NCBI GenBank assembly: GCA_001931875.2
Contig: MSJH02000667.1
Span: 83,546 to 147,545 of the forward strand
DNA: 64,000 bases
Source of the DNA: Byssochlamys sp. IMV 00236
Lineage: Eukaryota; Ascomycota; Eurotiomycetes; Eurotiales; Thermoascaceae
Direction: 5' to 3'
The position numbers and the translations under genes are program-made. The notes beneath the pieces are model-generated. The model did not search any database. It saw only the letters and a list, made by a program, of their open reading frames with translations, and had not been told where the DNA came from. Below are positions 1-10,314 of this stretch, piece after piece. The first letter of the stretch is position 1; the number at the start of each line of letters is the position of its first letter.

Positions 1-210
1 CTCGTACATAACACCATATCCCATGATCAAGTCGCCATGGGACCTGACGTATAATACTCTGCAGATCCCACAGGCCGGACAATGCACCTTTCCTGCATGT
101 CTCGGATTAGCTTCTCTTCAAAGAACCCTTCGAACACCTCACGCGCTCATGCATAAGCGTGGTGAAGTTTCCTGATAAAGCTATCTGCAGCTACTAACTA
201 CTATTAAGTA
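1..210. other. intergenic sequence left of the transposon
   Basis: Short AT-leaning stretch at the window edge. I see no coding frame, RNA gene or repeat in it. The last two bases (TA, 209-210) are the left copy of the target-site duplication of the element that follows. Confidence 0.5.
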
Positions 211-556
211 CAGTAAAACCTTTTTATAACGATACCGCATATAACGAATTCCTCTACACAACGAATTTGACACCGTGTCAAATTCAAATTCCCATACAAA
301 ATTCGTTATTCCTTCCTACTACGACATTCGTTAATTTTTTCAGACCTTTCCCATACAATTCGTTATAGAAAAGTACAGATTTACCTTATTAGTCAGTGAT
401 TACCTAATCATTAATTACCAATTAAGGAAATTTATTCGAAAATTTCACTAAAAATCCGTATATTACTAATACAGACCCACTTTTTATACAACGAATCCTC
501 TATACTACGAATTAGACTGCCTGGAAAAAATGATTCGTTATAGGCAGGTTTTACTG
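211..556. mobile_element. MITE-like non-autonomous DNA transposon (Tc1/mariner-pogo type ends)
   Basis: The 346-bp element begins CAGTAAAACC and ends GGTTTTACTG. The two 22-nt ends (211-232 and 535-556) are inverted copies, CAGTAAAACCT-NNN-TATAACGA, differing only in the three middle bases. TA flanks it on both sides (209-210 and 557-558), as expected for a TA target-site duplication. The inside is AT-rich, has no transposase frame, and carries repeated ATAACGAAT/ACAACGAAT motifs in both orientations (near 242, 260, 300, 325, 357, 489, 530). Ends starting CAGT with a TA duplication are typical of pogo/Tigger relatives, so it was probably moved by a pogo-like transposase encoded elsewhere. The superfamily assignment is an inference from the ends alone. 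Confidence 0.82.
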
Positions 557-1722
557 TATATACATACTTACCCGCCACGGAAAACGCCGGCGATCAGTAC
601 TTTATGCAAGGAGGACATCTCGAAGAAGTCTAGATCTTATGCTTTTTTTTTTTTTTTGAAAGACATGTGGCCCCGCTTTTCGTTGCTTTTCTTTTCCAGC
701 CACTTTTTTTGCAGCAAAGGACTCTGCATATGAGGGGTATATGTCATTGATCGAGTGTGATTGATGGGGATATATGGTACATATTGTTGAGAAAGGGTTA
801 TGGACTATGTTTCTTGTTTGACATCACAGTACATTTGACTGCTGTCGGTTCAGGTAGGTGTGACTGGGCGTATATTCTACAAGAGAGAACAATTTTAAGG
901 AAATAATTTAGGTAGTCTGGATAGATAGTTATTCATTTCGTGCATTGGGTTACGTGAAGGTTATGGTTTTAGTACCTTGGTCTCGAGCCAGCCTTCGGCC
1001 ATTGCATCGAATCTGTTAGTATGTACGAAATGACAAAGAAGCTGCCTTTGTTTCCGGTAAATAAATAATAAACTAATAAATTTTATTTTAATCAAGACAT
1101 GCTATGGGTATTTTCTAATCCTATCGAGACAGATTTCAACATATACATATTTCATAGTATCTACCTCTGCGATCCGCACTAACGCCACCCTTATATATAT
1201 ACATAACAAAGACTCTATATCCACCTAATCCAATTGCATCAATCAAATAGACTCAATCAAATGACCTACCTAGTTATCTCGCATGCTTACTAACCCCAAT
1301 ACCATCATCGCGGAACCTACCCGCTTCCCCTCATCTTATCCAACCTGTTTATCTTCAAGTTTCTTCCCCCATCTTACCAATCAACAACGGCCGACAATGT
1401 CCGTCGCCGATTGCCGAGCTTATGAATTCAACTCGGGATTGCTTATTGTTTTATCTTGTAACCAGCAGCATCTATCTAATTCCCAAGACTGACCAGTAGT
1501 AATATTTATATCTGTCTCAGCTAGATGCTGAAATGAGTAATTATTCTGGAAGATTGCATTGCTGATATCCGTTCGCGGGGTTCTGGTGTAGATAATTGAT
1601 TGCATCATCGCGCTCGACTGACTTACTTATCCTCTGACTTCCCCGCATAAGTATATTTATTACATGCGCCCGGTCTACAACCACAAAGACATGAATCGGA
1701 TTCTTCGAAAATAATCTCATCT
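557..1722. other. AT-rich intergenic region upstream of the glutathione transferase gene
   Basis: About 1.2 kb without a convincing gene. It holds a T tract near 641-657 and several AT-rich runs. The short frames at 530-733 and 1283-1492 have low-complexity, unconserved translations. The right part presumably holds the promoter of the gene at 1723. Confidence 0.5.
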
Positions 1723-2769
1723 ATGACAAAAATGGCAGAAAAGGTCAGTATAATTCTAATTCTAATTCCAATTCCACTTCATCCTTCACAGAATCTACAC
1801 ACATCCACATCCAATACCCAAAAACCACCCGAACCGATAACTATCCCATTCCAGCTAATCCAAGGGACAACCAGGACGCCCAAGTCTACAAACACGCCGA
1901 CACCGACGGGCATTCCCGCCGCAAAGACTCCTCATTCCGCTCATGGATCTCTCGCTCCCCCTCCGCCGAATTCCCACCAGAAAAGGACCGCTACGTCCTC
2001 TACATCAACTGGGGCTGTCCATGGGCTCATCGCGCCAACCTCGTCCGATCACTCAAGGGCCTCGAATCCATCATCCAAGTCGCCATTCTCGACTTCGACC
2101 TCGGACCCGACGGCTGGTTCTTCTCCGGCCGTCATGGCACAGATGAAAAAGACCCCTTATACGGATTCAAGTATCTGAAAGATCTCTACTTGAAAGCCAA
2201 CCCGAATTACTCCGGTCGCTACACCGTTCCCATGCTATGGGATAAAAAGAAAGAAACGATCGTGAACAACGAAAGCAGCGAGATAATTCGGATGTTCTAT
2301 ACCGAATTCGACGATTTACTCCCTTCCGAGTATCAAGAACTCAACCATCCCGGAGGGGGTTTCTACCCCGAACATCTACGGGAGGAAATCGACGCCATGA
2401 ACGAATGGGTGTATCATCGGATTAATAATGGCGTGTACAAAACGGGTTTTGCAACGACGCAAGAAGCGTATGATTCGAACGTCTACCCGCTCTTCGAAGC
2501 GCTGGATAAGATCGAAGCTCATCTGGGACAACCGGGTCATCAACCGTTTCTGTTCGGAGAACATATCACGGAAGCGGATATCAGGTTGTATCCTACCATT
2601 GCGAGGTTCGATGTGGCGTATTATGTGATTTTTAAGTGTAATTTGAAGATGATCAGGCATGATTATCCGAGGATTCATGAGTGGTATCGCAGGTTATATT
2701 GGGATGAGTCCGAGGAGACGAGGGGTGGGGTGTTTAAGAAGACGACGTTTTTTGATCTGGTAAGCTCAT

Positions 2770-2803
<34 letters not shown>

Positions 2804-2994
2804 NNNNNNNNNNNNNNNNNNNNACTTTTCTTGGAGGGTTCTCTCATCCTGATGCTTTCGTGATGGATTTGCTAATGTTTTATCTCTTTCTTTCATAGTA
2901 TAAATTCGGCTATCTCAGGGCTATAGGCAGACGCGCGGGCACAGACGAGGTCGTTGTGCCGGCGGGACCGTATCCTGATATTCATCCGTTATAA
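1723..2994 (+). CDS. Ecm4/omega-like glutathione transferase (glutathionyl-hydroquinone reductase family)
   Basis: Three exons are proposed: 1723-1747, 1855-2759 and 2899-2994, giving 341 residues. The catalytic motif GCPWAHR with Cys63 lies in the N-terminal thioredoxin-like half, preceded by SSFRSWIS and RYVLYIN, and followed by [16 protein letters not shown] and [16 protein letters not shown], which mark this subfamily. The all-helical C-terminal half includes [19 protein letters not shown]. Family members are cytosolic and reduce glutathionyl-hydroquinones or dehydroascorbate; the substrate here is unknown. The start is an inference: exon 1 joins through donor GTATAA to acceptor TTCCAG to give [11 protein letters not shown]; an acceptor at 1790 would also keep the frame. 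The second intron contains a 32-T run and the 20-N gap, so its length is not known. The gene converges on the acyl-CoA synthetase, with a 279-bp gap. Confidence 0.85.
2804..2823. other. assembly gap (20 N) after a poly-T run
   Basis: Twenty N follow directly after 32 T (2772-2803). The gap lies inside the last intron of the glutathione transferase gene, so the coding sequence is not affected. The homopolymer is the likely cause of the break, and the real length is unknown. Confidence 0.95.
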
Positions 2995-3273
2995 GGGACG
3001 GTAAGATCCTCTGTAATAGCGGTTTAATTCATAGGAATCACTATCTTTGGAAATAGATGACCAAATAACGTTATTGGGTCCTATTCGAGAAACGCCGTAT
3101 AGTCGAGTCCCATTACATATGTGTGTACATACAATCAAGGTTATCTTGTCCGTGCCACTAAATGTCAATTCTGATTTAATCAGACGGTCAACTAAACGAG
3201 CACGTCTGGCATTAGGATCATGCTGAAGAGATACGAAATGGCCTGTATTCTATCTCATGCTCCTTTCTCTAAT

Positions 3274-5578
3274 CTAAAGCTTAGCCTTATCCTGCTTCTT
3301 TTCCTTGGCTTCAAAATACTCTTTAACTCTTGCCTTCGCAACCTTGACAACTTCCGGATCCTCTATAGTCGGAGGGAAGGTCACTGCGGCATCATAATCT
3401 CCCCTTGCAGCATTCTCGACCAACTCACGTAGTACGCGACGGAGAGTCTTTCCACTCCGCGTTTTGGGAATCATGCCGCGGCCCTGGATCATACCGCCTA
3501 GTGAGGCGATGGCGCCAATCTGGTCTCGGACCAATGCGTTGACCTCTTTGAAAAGCTGCGGGGAGGGAGTAGCAGGGAGGGAACCTGTACCCGTACGGGG
3601 TTGGATGAAAGCGAAGGGGAGATGCCCCTTGAGAGAGTCGGGAATGCCGACCACGCTTGCTTCACCGACTTCAGGATGGGAAAGGATCGCTTGCTCGATA
3701 GCACCTGGAATAGGTGTATACGTTAGCTTGGGGAAAAAGGTGGGGGATATGCTCCATGTCCGAAATTACTTACCAGTACTGAAACGGTGTGCTGCAACAT
3801 TGATGATATCGTCTGATCTGGACATTATATGAACGTAGCCAGACTCGTCTATCATGCCTGCGTCACCTGTGTCTATCCAGCGGCCGTTGAACCTCTTCAG
3901 ATAACCCTTGTAGAATCGCTCGTCGTCATTGAATAATGTCGTGAAGCCAGTCGGGGCCAAAGGCATTGCGAGGACAATGTTGCCCATTGTCCCTCTCTTC
4001 ACTTCGTTCCCTTCGTCATCGACTGCACGCACATCGAAGCCAGGCATTGGCTTTCCTGCTGATCCGGGCTTGACACCACAAGGCTTACTATTGGGTTTCG
4101 CAGCTCCCTGGGAAAGCAGACCAGCAGTGCTTCGCTGAGCCAGACCAGTGATTGGAGACCCTGACTCTGATGACCACCAGTTATCAACCACCATGGCATT
4201 GGGAGCTGCATGCTTGGTCAACAGGTCTTGAAACGCCCGAACGATACTGGGTTCACTCCTCTCGCCGGCGAGGAAGAGACCCCTCAATGACTTCAGGCCA
4301 CCTCGTCTGCCGACTTCCTCGAAGAACTTGTTATCAGGATCATCTTTGCGGATGGCCCGCAGAGCTGTCGGAGCCGTCGACAAAACATTCACTTTGTTCT
4401 GCTCTATGATGCGCCAGAATGTCCCTGCATCTGGAGTACCAACCGGTTTGCCTTCGAAGAGGACTGTAGTTGCGCCTACCAGCAGCGGTCCATACAGGAT
4501 ATAGGAATGTCCGACGACCCATCCAATATCAGAGGTGCAGAACATCACGTCTCCTGGTCCGTTTATATCGAATAGGTACTTGATGGAAAGGTTCAATCCC
4601 ACAGCATGGCCTCCTGCCTCACGGAGAATACCTTTCGGAAGACCCGTGGTACCTAGGCTCTCAACGTCAGACCTATCACCAGTCGCTAACCATCAGGACG
4701 AATACGACGATACATACCGCTTGTGTAAATGATATATAGACCCTCGTTACTCTTGATAGGCACCGGACCAGCCCTGATACCTCGCATCTTGGCGCTCTTA
4801 ACCAGCCGTTGCCAGTTCCTCTGACCACCACCCAACTTGTCTGGCCGATCCCATCTCAGTTCATCTCGCTGCCAAATGATAACTTTCAATGGCTTGTGAC
4901 TACTCTTCTCTATAGCTCCTTCCACGAGCGGACGGTACGCAACCGGACCCTTTGCACCCTCAATTCCACATGACGCAGTCAGTATAGCTCGCGGCTTAGC
5001 AGCATCAATGCGTTGCGCGAGCGACGCTGCCGCGAAACCACCAAATACAGCGGAATGGATCGCACCCAGGCGCGCAATTGCCAGGGCCCCAATGAGGGCA
5101 GCGGGTATCATCGGCACTATTCACATGTTTCCCGTTACTACTATTGTCATGGAACCGAACAAACATAAAGTATACACGGAGAGAAGATAAGAACCATACT
5201 GTAGATGAGGACTACATCTCCCTTACGGACACCTTCCTCACGCAGAACACCCGCCAGGACCTCCACTTCTTCTAGAAGCTGGCTATATGTGATTGTCTGT
5301 TTGGACTTGGTCGCTGGAGACTCCCATATGATGGCGACATTGTCCCCGTTGCCGTTCTTCACATGTCGGTCCACGCAATTGTATGTCGTCGAGATCTCAC
5401 CATCGGGAAACCAGGACCAGTGCTGATGACTTGTGCCGCTGGGGAGGGTCTTCGTCGTCCGTGCGAGCGTCCGAGTCGGCCTTTTGTGCCAATGTAGCTG
5501 CTCCGCATGGTGAGCCCAGAACGTCTCCGGATCACGCAGGGAGTGTTCCAATACGGCGTCCTGCGGATGTGGCGCCAT
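3274..5578 (-). CDS. pcsA: propionyl/acyl-CoA synthetase (ACSS3/PcsA-like), peroxisomal signal AKL
   Basis: Four exons (5578-5200, 5116-4718, 4652-3774, 3704-3274) give 695 residues. Reaction: short-chain acid + ATP + CoA to acyl-CoA + AMP + PPi. The ANL-superfamily core motifs are in order: IYTSGTTGLPKG (joined across intron 2), SDIGWVVGHSYI, YEGKPVGTPDAG-like FEGKPVGTPDAG, NWWSSESGSP, WIDTGDAG, and the lysine motif MIPKTRSGKTLRR. The GGHAV and KPVGTPDAG motifs point to the propionyl-CoA synthetase/ACSS3 branch rather than acetyl-CoA synthetase FacA. The protein ends AKL, a peroxisomal targeting signal type 1. I chose the start MAPHPQDAV; an in-frame ATG at 5602 would add eight residues. Identity with A. 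nidulans pcsA is probable but was not tested. The gene is tandem with rasB. Confidence 0.88.
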
Positions 5579-7542
5579 AGTGTGTGCAACTCCAGTGTAC
5601 ACTGTTTCAACAGGCGGGTGGGGGCGCTATTTGGTATGGAAACAAGCGTTGTATGTGCGATACCAGCTCCAGGTAGAGAAAGGAAGGTGAAGTAGCCCGT
5701 GGAGGGGATGCTGGACCAAGATAAAGGAAGCGCTACGCCGCAGCCCCCTTCTCATATCATCATCGTTCTTGGCCGGAATCTAAGGGAAGCTGTGTCCTAT
5801 ACCCGGGCTGCCGCAGCGGTTCGGTTATTGCTAGGTACTCCTTGGGCGTCCGTTCCAATCAACGTCGTGTTCACCTCGCTGCATTTACCGAGGAGAGAAG
5901 AGAGAGCTAGACAATAATGCGGCTCCCGAGCATAAGCGCAGCGTGTCTAGCCTAGGACGAGTCATATGGGAGCAGCCTACCATATGGCGAAGAAAGGGGC
6001 GGACAGCCAAAAGGCGCATCTAACTTTCAAGTGACGTTGGACTGAGGCATGAGCATTCGAGGAGTACCATACATAATGCTTGGGAGAGGAAGCATATCGC
6101 GCCCTGGAACCTGGGGAAGCTTCCCCGCACCGGAGCACCATAGACTAGTTACTTACTGGGGAATGGGGCCGAGGTCCATTTCAGCCCGCGCGAGTCCATC
6201 GGGGATGTCGGGATGCTTCAAGTGCCTAGACTACAAACTCAACTTCCCCAGAACGGTTGAATGCAGTGGAGTATTGCAATTGGTACGGACGACCGGGCGG
6301 ACTCTGAAAAAAGAGATAAGAGACGCTGCCCTCTATGCGGGGGAGGACATTGTGGTGGACTCCATCCGAAAGCGAAGGAGAGCAGTCTGATGCCGAGACT
6401 ATACTTATGTACCGGACCAATAACGCTTAATATCAGCCAGGATAAACAGTCCGGGGAATCTCTGGATCTGATCTATGGTTCGGGATATCTTGTAACTTAG
6501 CTCGTGTGCCATCTCTCCATATGCTCATGAGTGTATGAGGCCCCAGCGGGTCGCGGAAGGTTCTCAAATGCCTCGACTGCCTGGAAAGGGATGAAGGATG
6601 TTGGGACCTGATGCCACAATCTCACTTCCGATCAGACGGAGATCCAGACATCCCCACACATAATAAGCTTTGTCTTAGCTGTGCTAGTAGTGAAACAGGG
6701 ACAGAGCCAATCGGCCTCTAGATGGAAGTCTGGCCTCTCAGCGTTGTCAAATAGTTATCAATTTACCGCTTACTACAAGTAGACAGATCGAGATAGGCCT
6801 GAATGCAGATACAGACCTATTGGAGGAGAACAGCTAAAAAAAGAAATCATTCCAAGTCCATTGACTATCCTTGAAACTCTGCCGTAGGGTATCGTATCAG
6901 AAATAGGTGATGTTTACTAGTATAGACGGGATTCTCATAATCTCGGCATAGAGTCGCCTCGCGCAAGAAACGGGGTATGGAACGCTCCTTCTCAAGACTT
7001 CCTCTCCGGTATTCTTCTTCTCTCCTCTCTTCCGCCCTTCCATTATGACGAGTCAAGCGTCCGGTTCACTCCTTGCCCACCGCATTCCCTCCTGCTTGAT
7101 TCTCTGCACTTCTATAATCGCTGGTTCGAACGGAGAGCAAGGCGACCCCCTGCTCCCCAGTCCTTCTTCACAAAGGACTTATTTCCCGAGCCTAAAACAC
7201 CGATGCCGAGACAGAAATCAAAATGTCTCCAAACCCATATGCATATTCCGGACCAAGCATTCCGTACTCCAACCGTCTGTCTCTTGGGATTTGGCCCGCA
7301 CTCCGTGAGGACTTTGCTGGTTGGTTGTATGACCGAGCATCGAGCAACCGCAAATGAAACGTCGACGGTCACAGAAATATGAATAAGAACTGAATTCATC
7401 GCACGTAGCCGGCGCGACCAAGGAGAGGACTCGCGTCTCCTCGTAAATTAAACAAGAATGTCAAAATGTCCACCAGAAAGAGAGCGCGCTTGCATGAGAG
7501 ACAGGACAAAGGATCAGCACAGATGCAAAACGAGGTCGACGT
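5579..7542. other. intergenic region between the acyl-CoA synthetase and rasB
   Basis: Nearly 2 kb. The left end is the promoter side of the synthetase and the right end holds the rasB 3' untranslated region. Frames at 5699-5917, 6049-6390 and 7045-7308 give no recognisable protein. I see no repeat or RNA gene. Confidence 0.5.
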
Positions 7543-8340
7543 TTACAAGATCGCACATTTTAGGCCACTGCGATGAGGCCTCGACCGATCCGGGCGGAAG
7601 GACTTGGGGTATTCAGGGCCGCCGTCACGATCTCGTTGTCCAGCGCCGAAGCCAGTACCCCGTCGATCTTGTCCCTTGCCACCCTGTTGTTGCATGCGCT
7701 GTTGTCGCAGCAATCTAACGACGTCGTAAAATGCCTTCTCGACATTGATGCAGTTCTTTGCAGAGGCCTCGACGAAGTCGCAGCCCAGTTCTTTCGCGAG
7801 AGCAGATCCTTCTTGCGAAGAGACGGCACGTTCCATGGCCTTGTCGCTCTTGTTGCCGACCAGCATCACGGGAACGGGGCCCGACGATCCAGACATCGGG
7901 GGGCTCATGGGGGAACTCAGGTAGTTGGCACCGGTTGGTGAGCCTGAACTAGCAGACTCTTTCACGAGCTGTATCTGGTTGTAGAACTTCTGTATCCGAG
8001 AGAAGGATGATCGAGATGTGATACTGTAGACGAGCACGAAGCCTTCACCGTCTCGGATCCACTGGTCACGCAATGCGGTATATTCTTCCTGTCCCGCTGT
8101 GTCCAACACCTCCAGCATACATGACTGCTGGTCGATCACGACTTGCTTTCGGTAGGAGTCCTCGATAGTGGGATCGTAGGTCTCAACGAAATGATTCAGA
8201 CACAGCTGCCACACCGTTAGTTGACCCTGCCACTGGAGTCGAGGGACCAGAGAGACACGAACCTGGATGGTAAGAGCCGTCTTTCCTACACCTCCATCGC
8301 CCAACACCACCAGTTTGTACAATGTCATCTTCCCCGACAT
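7543..8340 (-). CDS. rasB: Ras-family small GTPase RasB
   Basis: Two exons (8340-8263 and 8205-7543) encode 246 residues. All GTPase motifs are present: P-loop GDGGVGKT (14-21), switch [10 protein letters not shown], switch [14 protein letters not shown] and EASAK. The protein ends CAIL, a CaaX box; a final leucine favours geranylgeranylation by GGTase-I. Between the KFYNQIQ helix and the NKSD strand lies a Ser/Pro/Gly-rich insert ([20 protein letters not shown]), as I recall for Aspergillus RasB/Ras2 and not for RasA. The membrane-bound protein acts in polarised growth and development. The 57-nt intron falls right after the P-loop helix (TALTIQ) and has no stop in frame, so a retained intron would give a 265-residue reading frame. 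The very long upstream region suggests complex control. Confidence 0.93.
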   Translation of the reverse strand: MSGKMTLYKLVVLGDGGVGKTALTIQVRVSLVPRLQWQGQLTVWQLCLNHFVETYDPTIEDSYRKQVVIDQQSCMLEVLDTAGQEEYTALRDQWIRDGEGFVLVYSITSRSSFSRIQKFYNQIQLVKESASSGSPTGANYLSSPMSPPMSGSSGPVPVMLVGNKSDKAMERAVSSQEGSALAKELGCDFVEASAKNCINVEKAFYDVVRLLRQQRMQQQGGKGQDRRGTGFGAGQRDRDGGPEYPKSFRPDRSRPHRSGLKCAIL

Positions 8341-9101
8341 GGCTGCGGAATCTCACCCGCGGTGAGGATGTGTAATAGCGACAACTTTTTTTGTTTGAAA
8401 TATAGCAGAGTAAGAAGACAACGGGATGTCCGTGACACGAGGGTCACGAGTGGACAGCTGTAGCTAGACTAGAAGCTGCAAGGACAGGAACTGCTGCGGG
8501 CATGTCAGAAACGAGGCCACCTAGCTGCAGGGCAACGGAGCGGATCATACGTACTGAAGTAGTACGCAGATGAAAGTGAGACCTCTATGGGCCGTTTGCG
8601 CCAGCCAATGCAGCGGAACAGCCGTACACACGATGATGAACGACCGAAATAGTACCGGAGAGGGAGCAATCCTGAGATGCTTTAAGACGATTCGATTCGC
8701 AACGCTCAATAGGCAGAAGGAGCCTGCCAACGCCACCGGAGGAGATGAGAAGGCTTGCCAGAGCTCTCGAAAGGTCCACCGCAGCTGCACGTGAGACCAA
8801 CGACGACAGCCTCGACGGAGAATGAAGGCTGGGGAAGATCAGATTGGACGGACGCGCTGACTGTCGTTCGGGAGGGGATAGGATAGGATCATCCAGGGAG
8901 GAAAGGTGTTTCGACCAGCAAGTTGTGATAAAAAAGAAGAGGACGGAGATACCCAGCGCGGATGGCACGGAGAGGATAATAGGAGGGGGATCTCTATCGA
9001 AGAGGCCAAAAAAAGGTCCTGGTCCTGGAGAGAGAGAGAGGGGGGGAGGAGAGGCCACAGAAGCGGAGAGGAAAAGAGCGATTATTCTTCCTACTAACTA
9101 G

Positions 9102-9135
9102 CTAACTAACAGTGTGTTGAGAGATCGTTAGTTAG
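9102..9135. repeat. short inverted repeat (9-bp stem) in the rasB upstream region
   Basis: CTAACTAAC at 9102-9110 and GTTAGTTAG at 9127-9135 are perfect inverted copies separated by 16 bp. It is built from the TTAG/CTAA tetramer that recurs through the next 4 kb. It may be a chance product of that repeat; no function is implied. Confidence 0.5.
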
Positions 9136-10282
9136 TTGGTTACTCCGTACTCCTACTTTACAGTACGGGCGACGTGCCGACCCGCGCGAGCAAGAAGGGT
9201 GATCTCTCGTCCGCCACCGCCTGCGCAGAGGAACAAGACGAACGAACAGACCAGGTCTCGATCCGACACTCGGGATGCAGGGCACTGAACAGTGAGAGGA
9301 CCGTCTCCTGCGTGGCTTGTGCTCCTTTTTTTGACTTTGGCCAACTTGTGAGGTCCAGCCCCCGATCACTTTTTCCCACGGCTCCCGTTCACCCCCAAGA
9401 CGAGACGATGTGGGTTGACAGGAAAGCTAATCATTCTTAGTGAATCCCCTCCACAGCGAGATACTTCAGGCGACGGATCCCCGGGACCGGACACGAGAGA
9501 GGAATCGAGCCAGGACAAAAAGCAAACAATAGCTCCAGGGTCTATAGCCAGCGGATGCATATCAGACCGGCCAGTATCAAAAGACTCTGGCCATAATAAC
9601 TTAAATCATCCAAATGGACCCCTCATGGCCGTTGTGCCCGTTCTTCACCCGTTTCTCTCTTAGTCTGCTCTCCCACCACTAGGGTTTGACCGGACAATTT
9701 ACAGGGGTGGCTGATACACAGTCTCTGGAACGGAGGATTCATTCATTATTACTTGACGATTCGAAGAACAACGGTCATTTCTCACGGGGTGGACATCTCC
9801 CAGAGAGGAGTTCAACAGAGGACTGTGATGATAATGTACAGTATATGTACTTGACAGGACGGAGATAAGCCTATCCGGTTCCTATGTGCGCTTTTTCTCA
9901 CAATTCATAAAATGGGACCATCCTGGACAATAATAATACTCTATGGACCTACTACCTACTGAGGGCAAGACGGGCCACGGCCGAAAGCTTCAATATGGAG
10001 TTAACAGGGCAGCTTAGGCGAACTTCCTGAAGCCCACCTTGACACGCAGTGATCGTGCCTGTTGATAGACCGTGCACCCGTTCATCCACCCGCAGACGCC
10101 GCCAAAGCATGCTCGCAGCAATAACCGCCTGAAGCTCTCCCCACTGCCGACCGTTCCCAAAAGGCACATCGATCAACCCACTCCAGGGAAAAGGAATCAT
10201 AGGAGAATTAGATTAACGCCCAATCACCTGCGAAGGCCCGATCTATTTGAGACCGCCACCAGACCAGGGCAGATTCGGCCTT

Positions 10283-10314
10283 TCTCTCTCTCTCTTTCTC
10301 TCTCGCTCTCTCTG
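10283..10314. repeat. CT-rich microsatellite
   Basis: An interrupted run of CT dinucleotides (with single TTT and CG interruptions) in the gene-poor region. Pyrimidine tracts like this are common near fungal transcription starts, but no gene follows closely on this strand. Confidence 0.6.

Noticed and set aside
5579..5602. Start of the acyl-CoA synthetase at the upstream ATG (5602)
   Set aside because: It adds only eight residues (MYTGVAHT) without family similarity, so the ATG at 5578 was preferred.
7115..7135. GGTTCGAAC, resembling a tRNA T-loop
   Set aside because: No stem pairs around it and no D-arm or anticodon arm upstream.
8585..9058. 157-codon minus-strand frame upstream of rasB
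   Set aside because: Low-complexity Pro/Ser/Leu sequence, no conserved motif, and it sits in the presumed rasB promoter.
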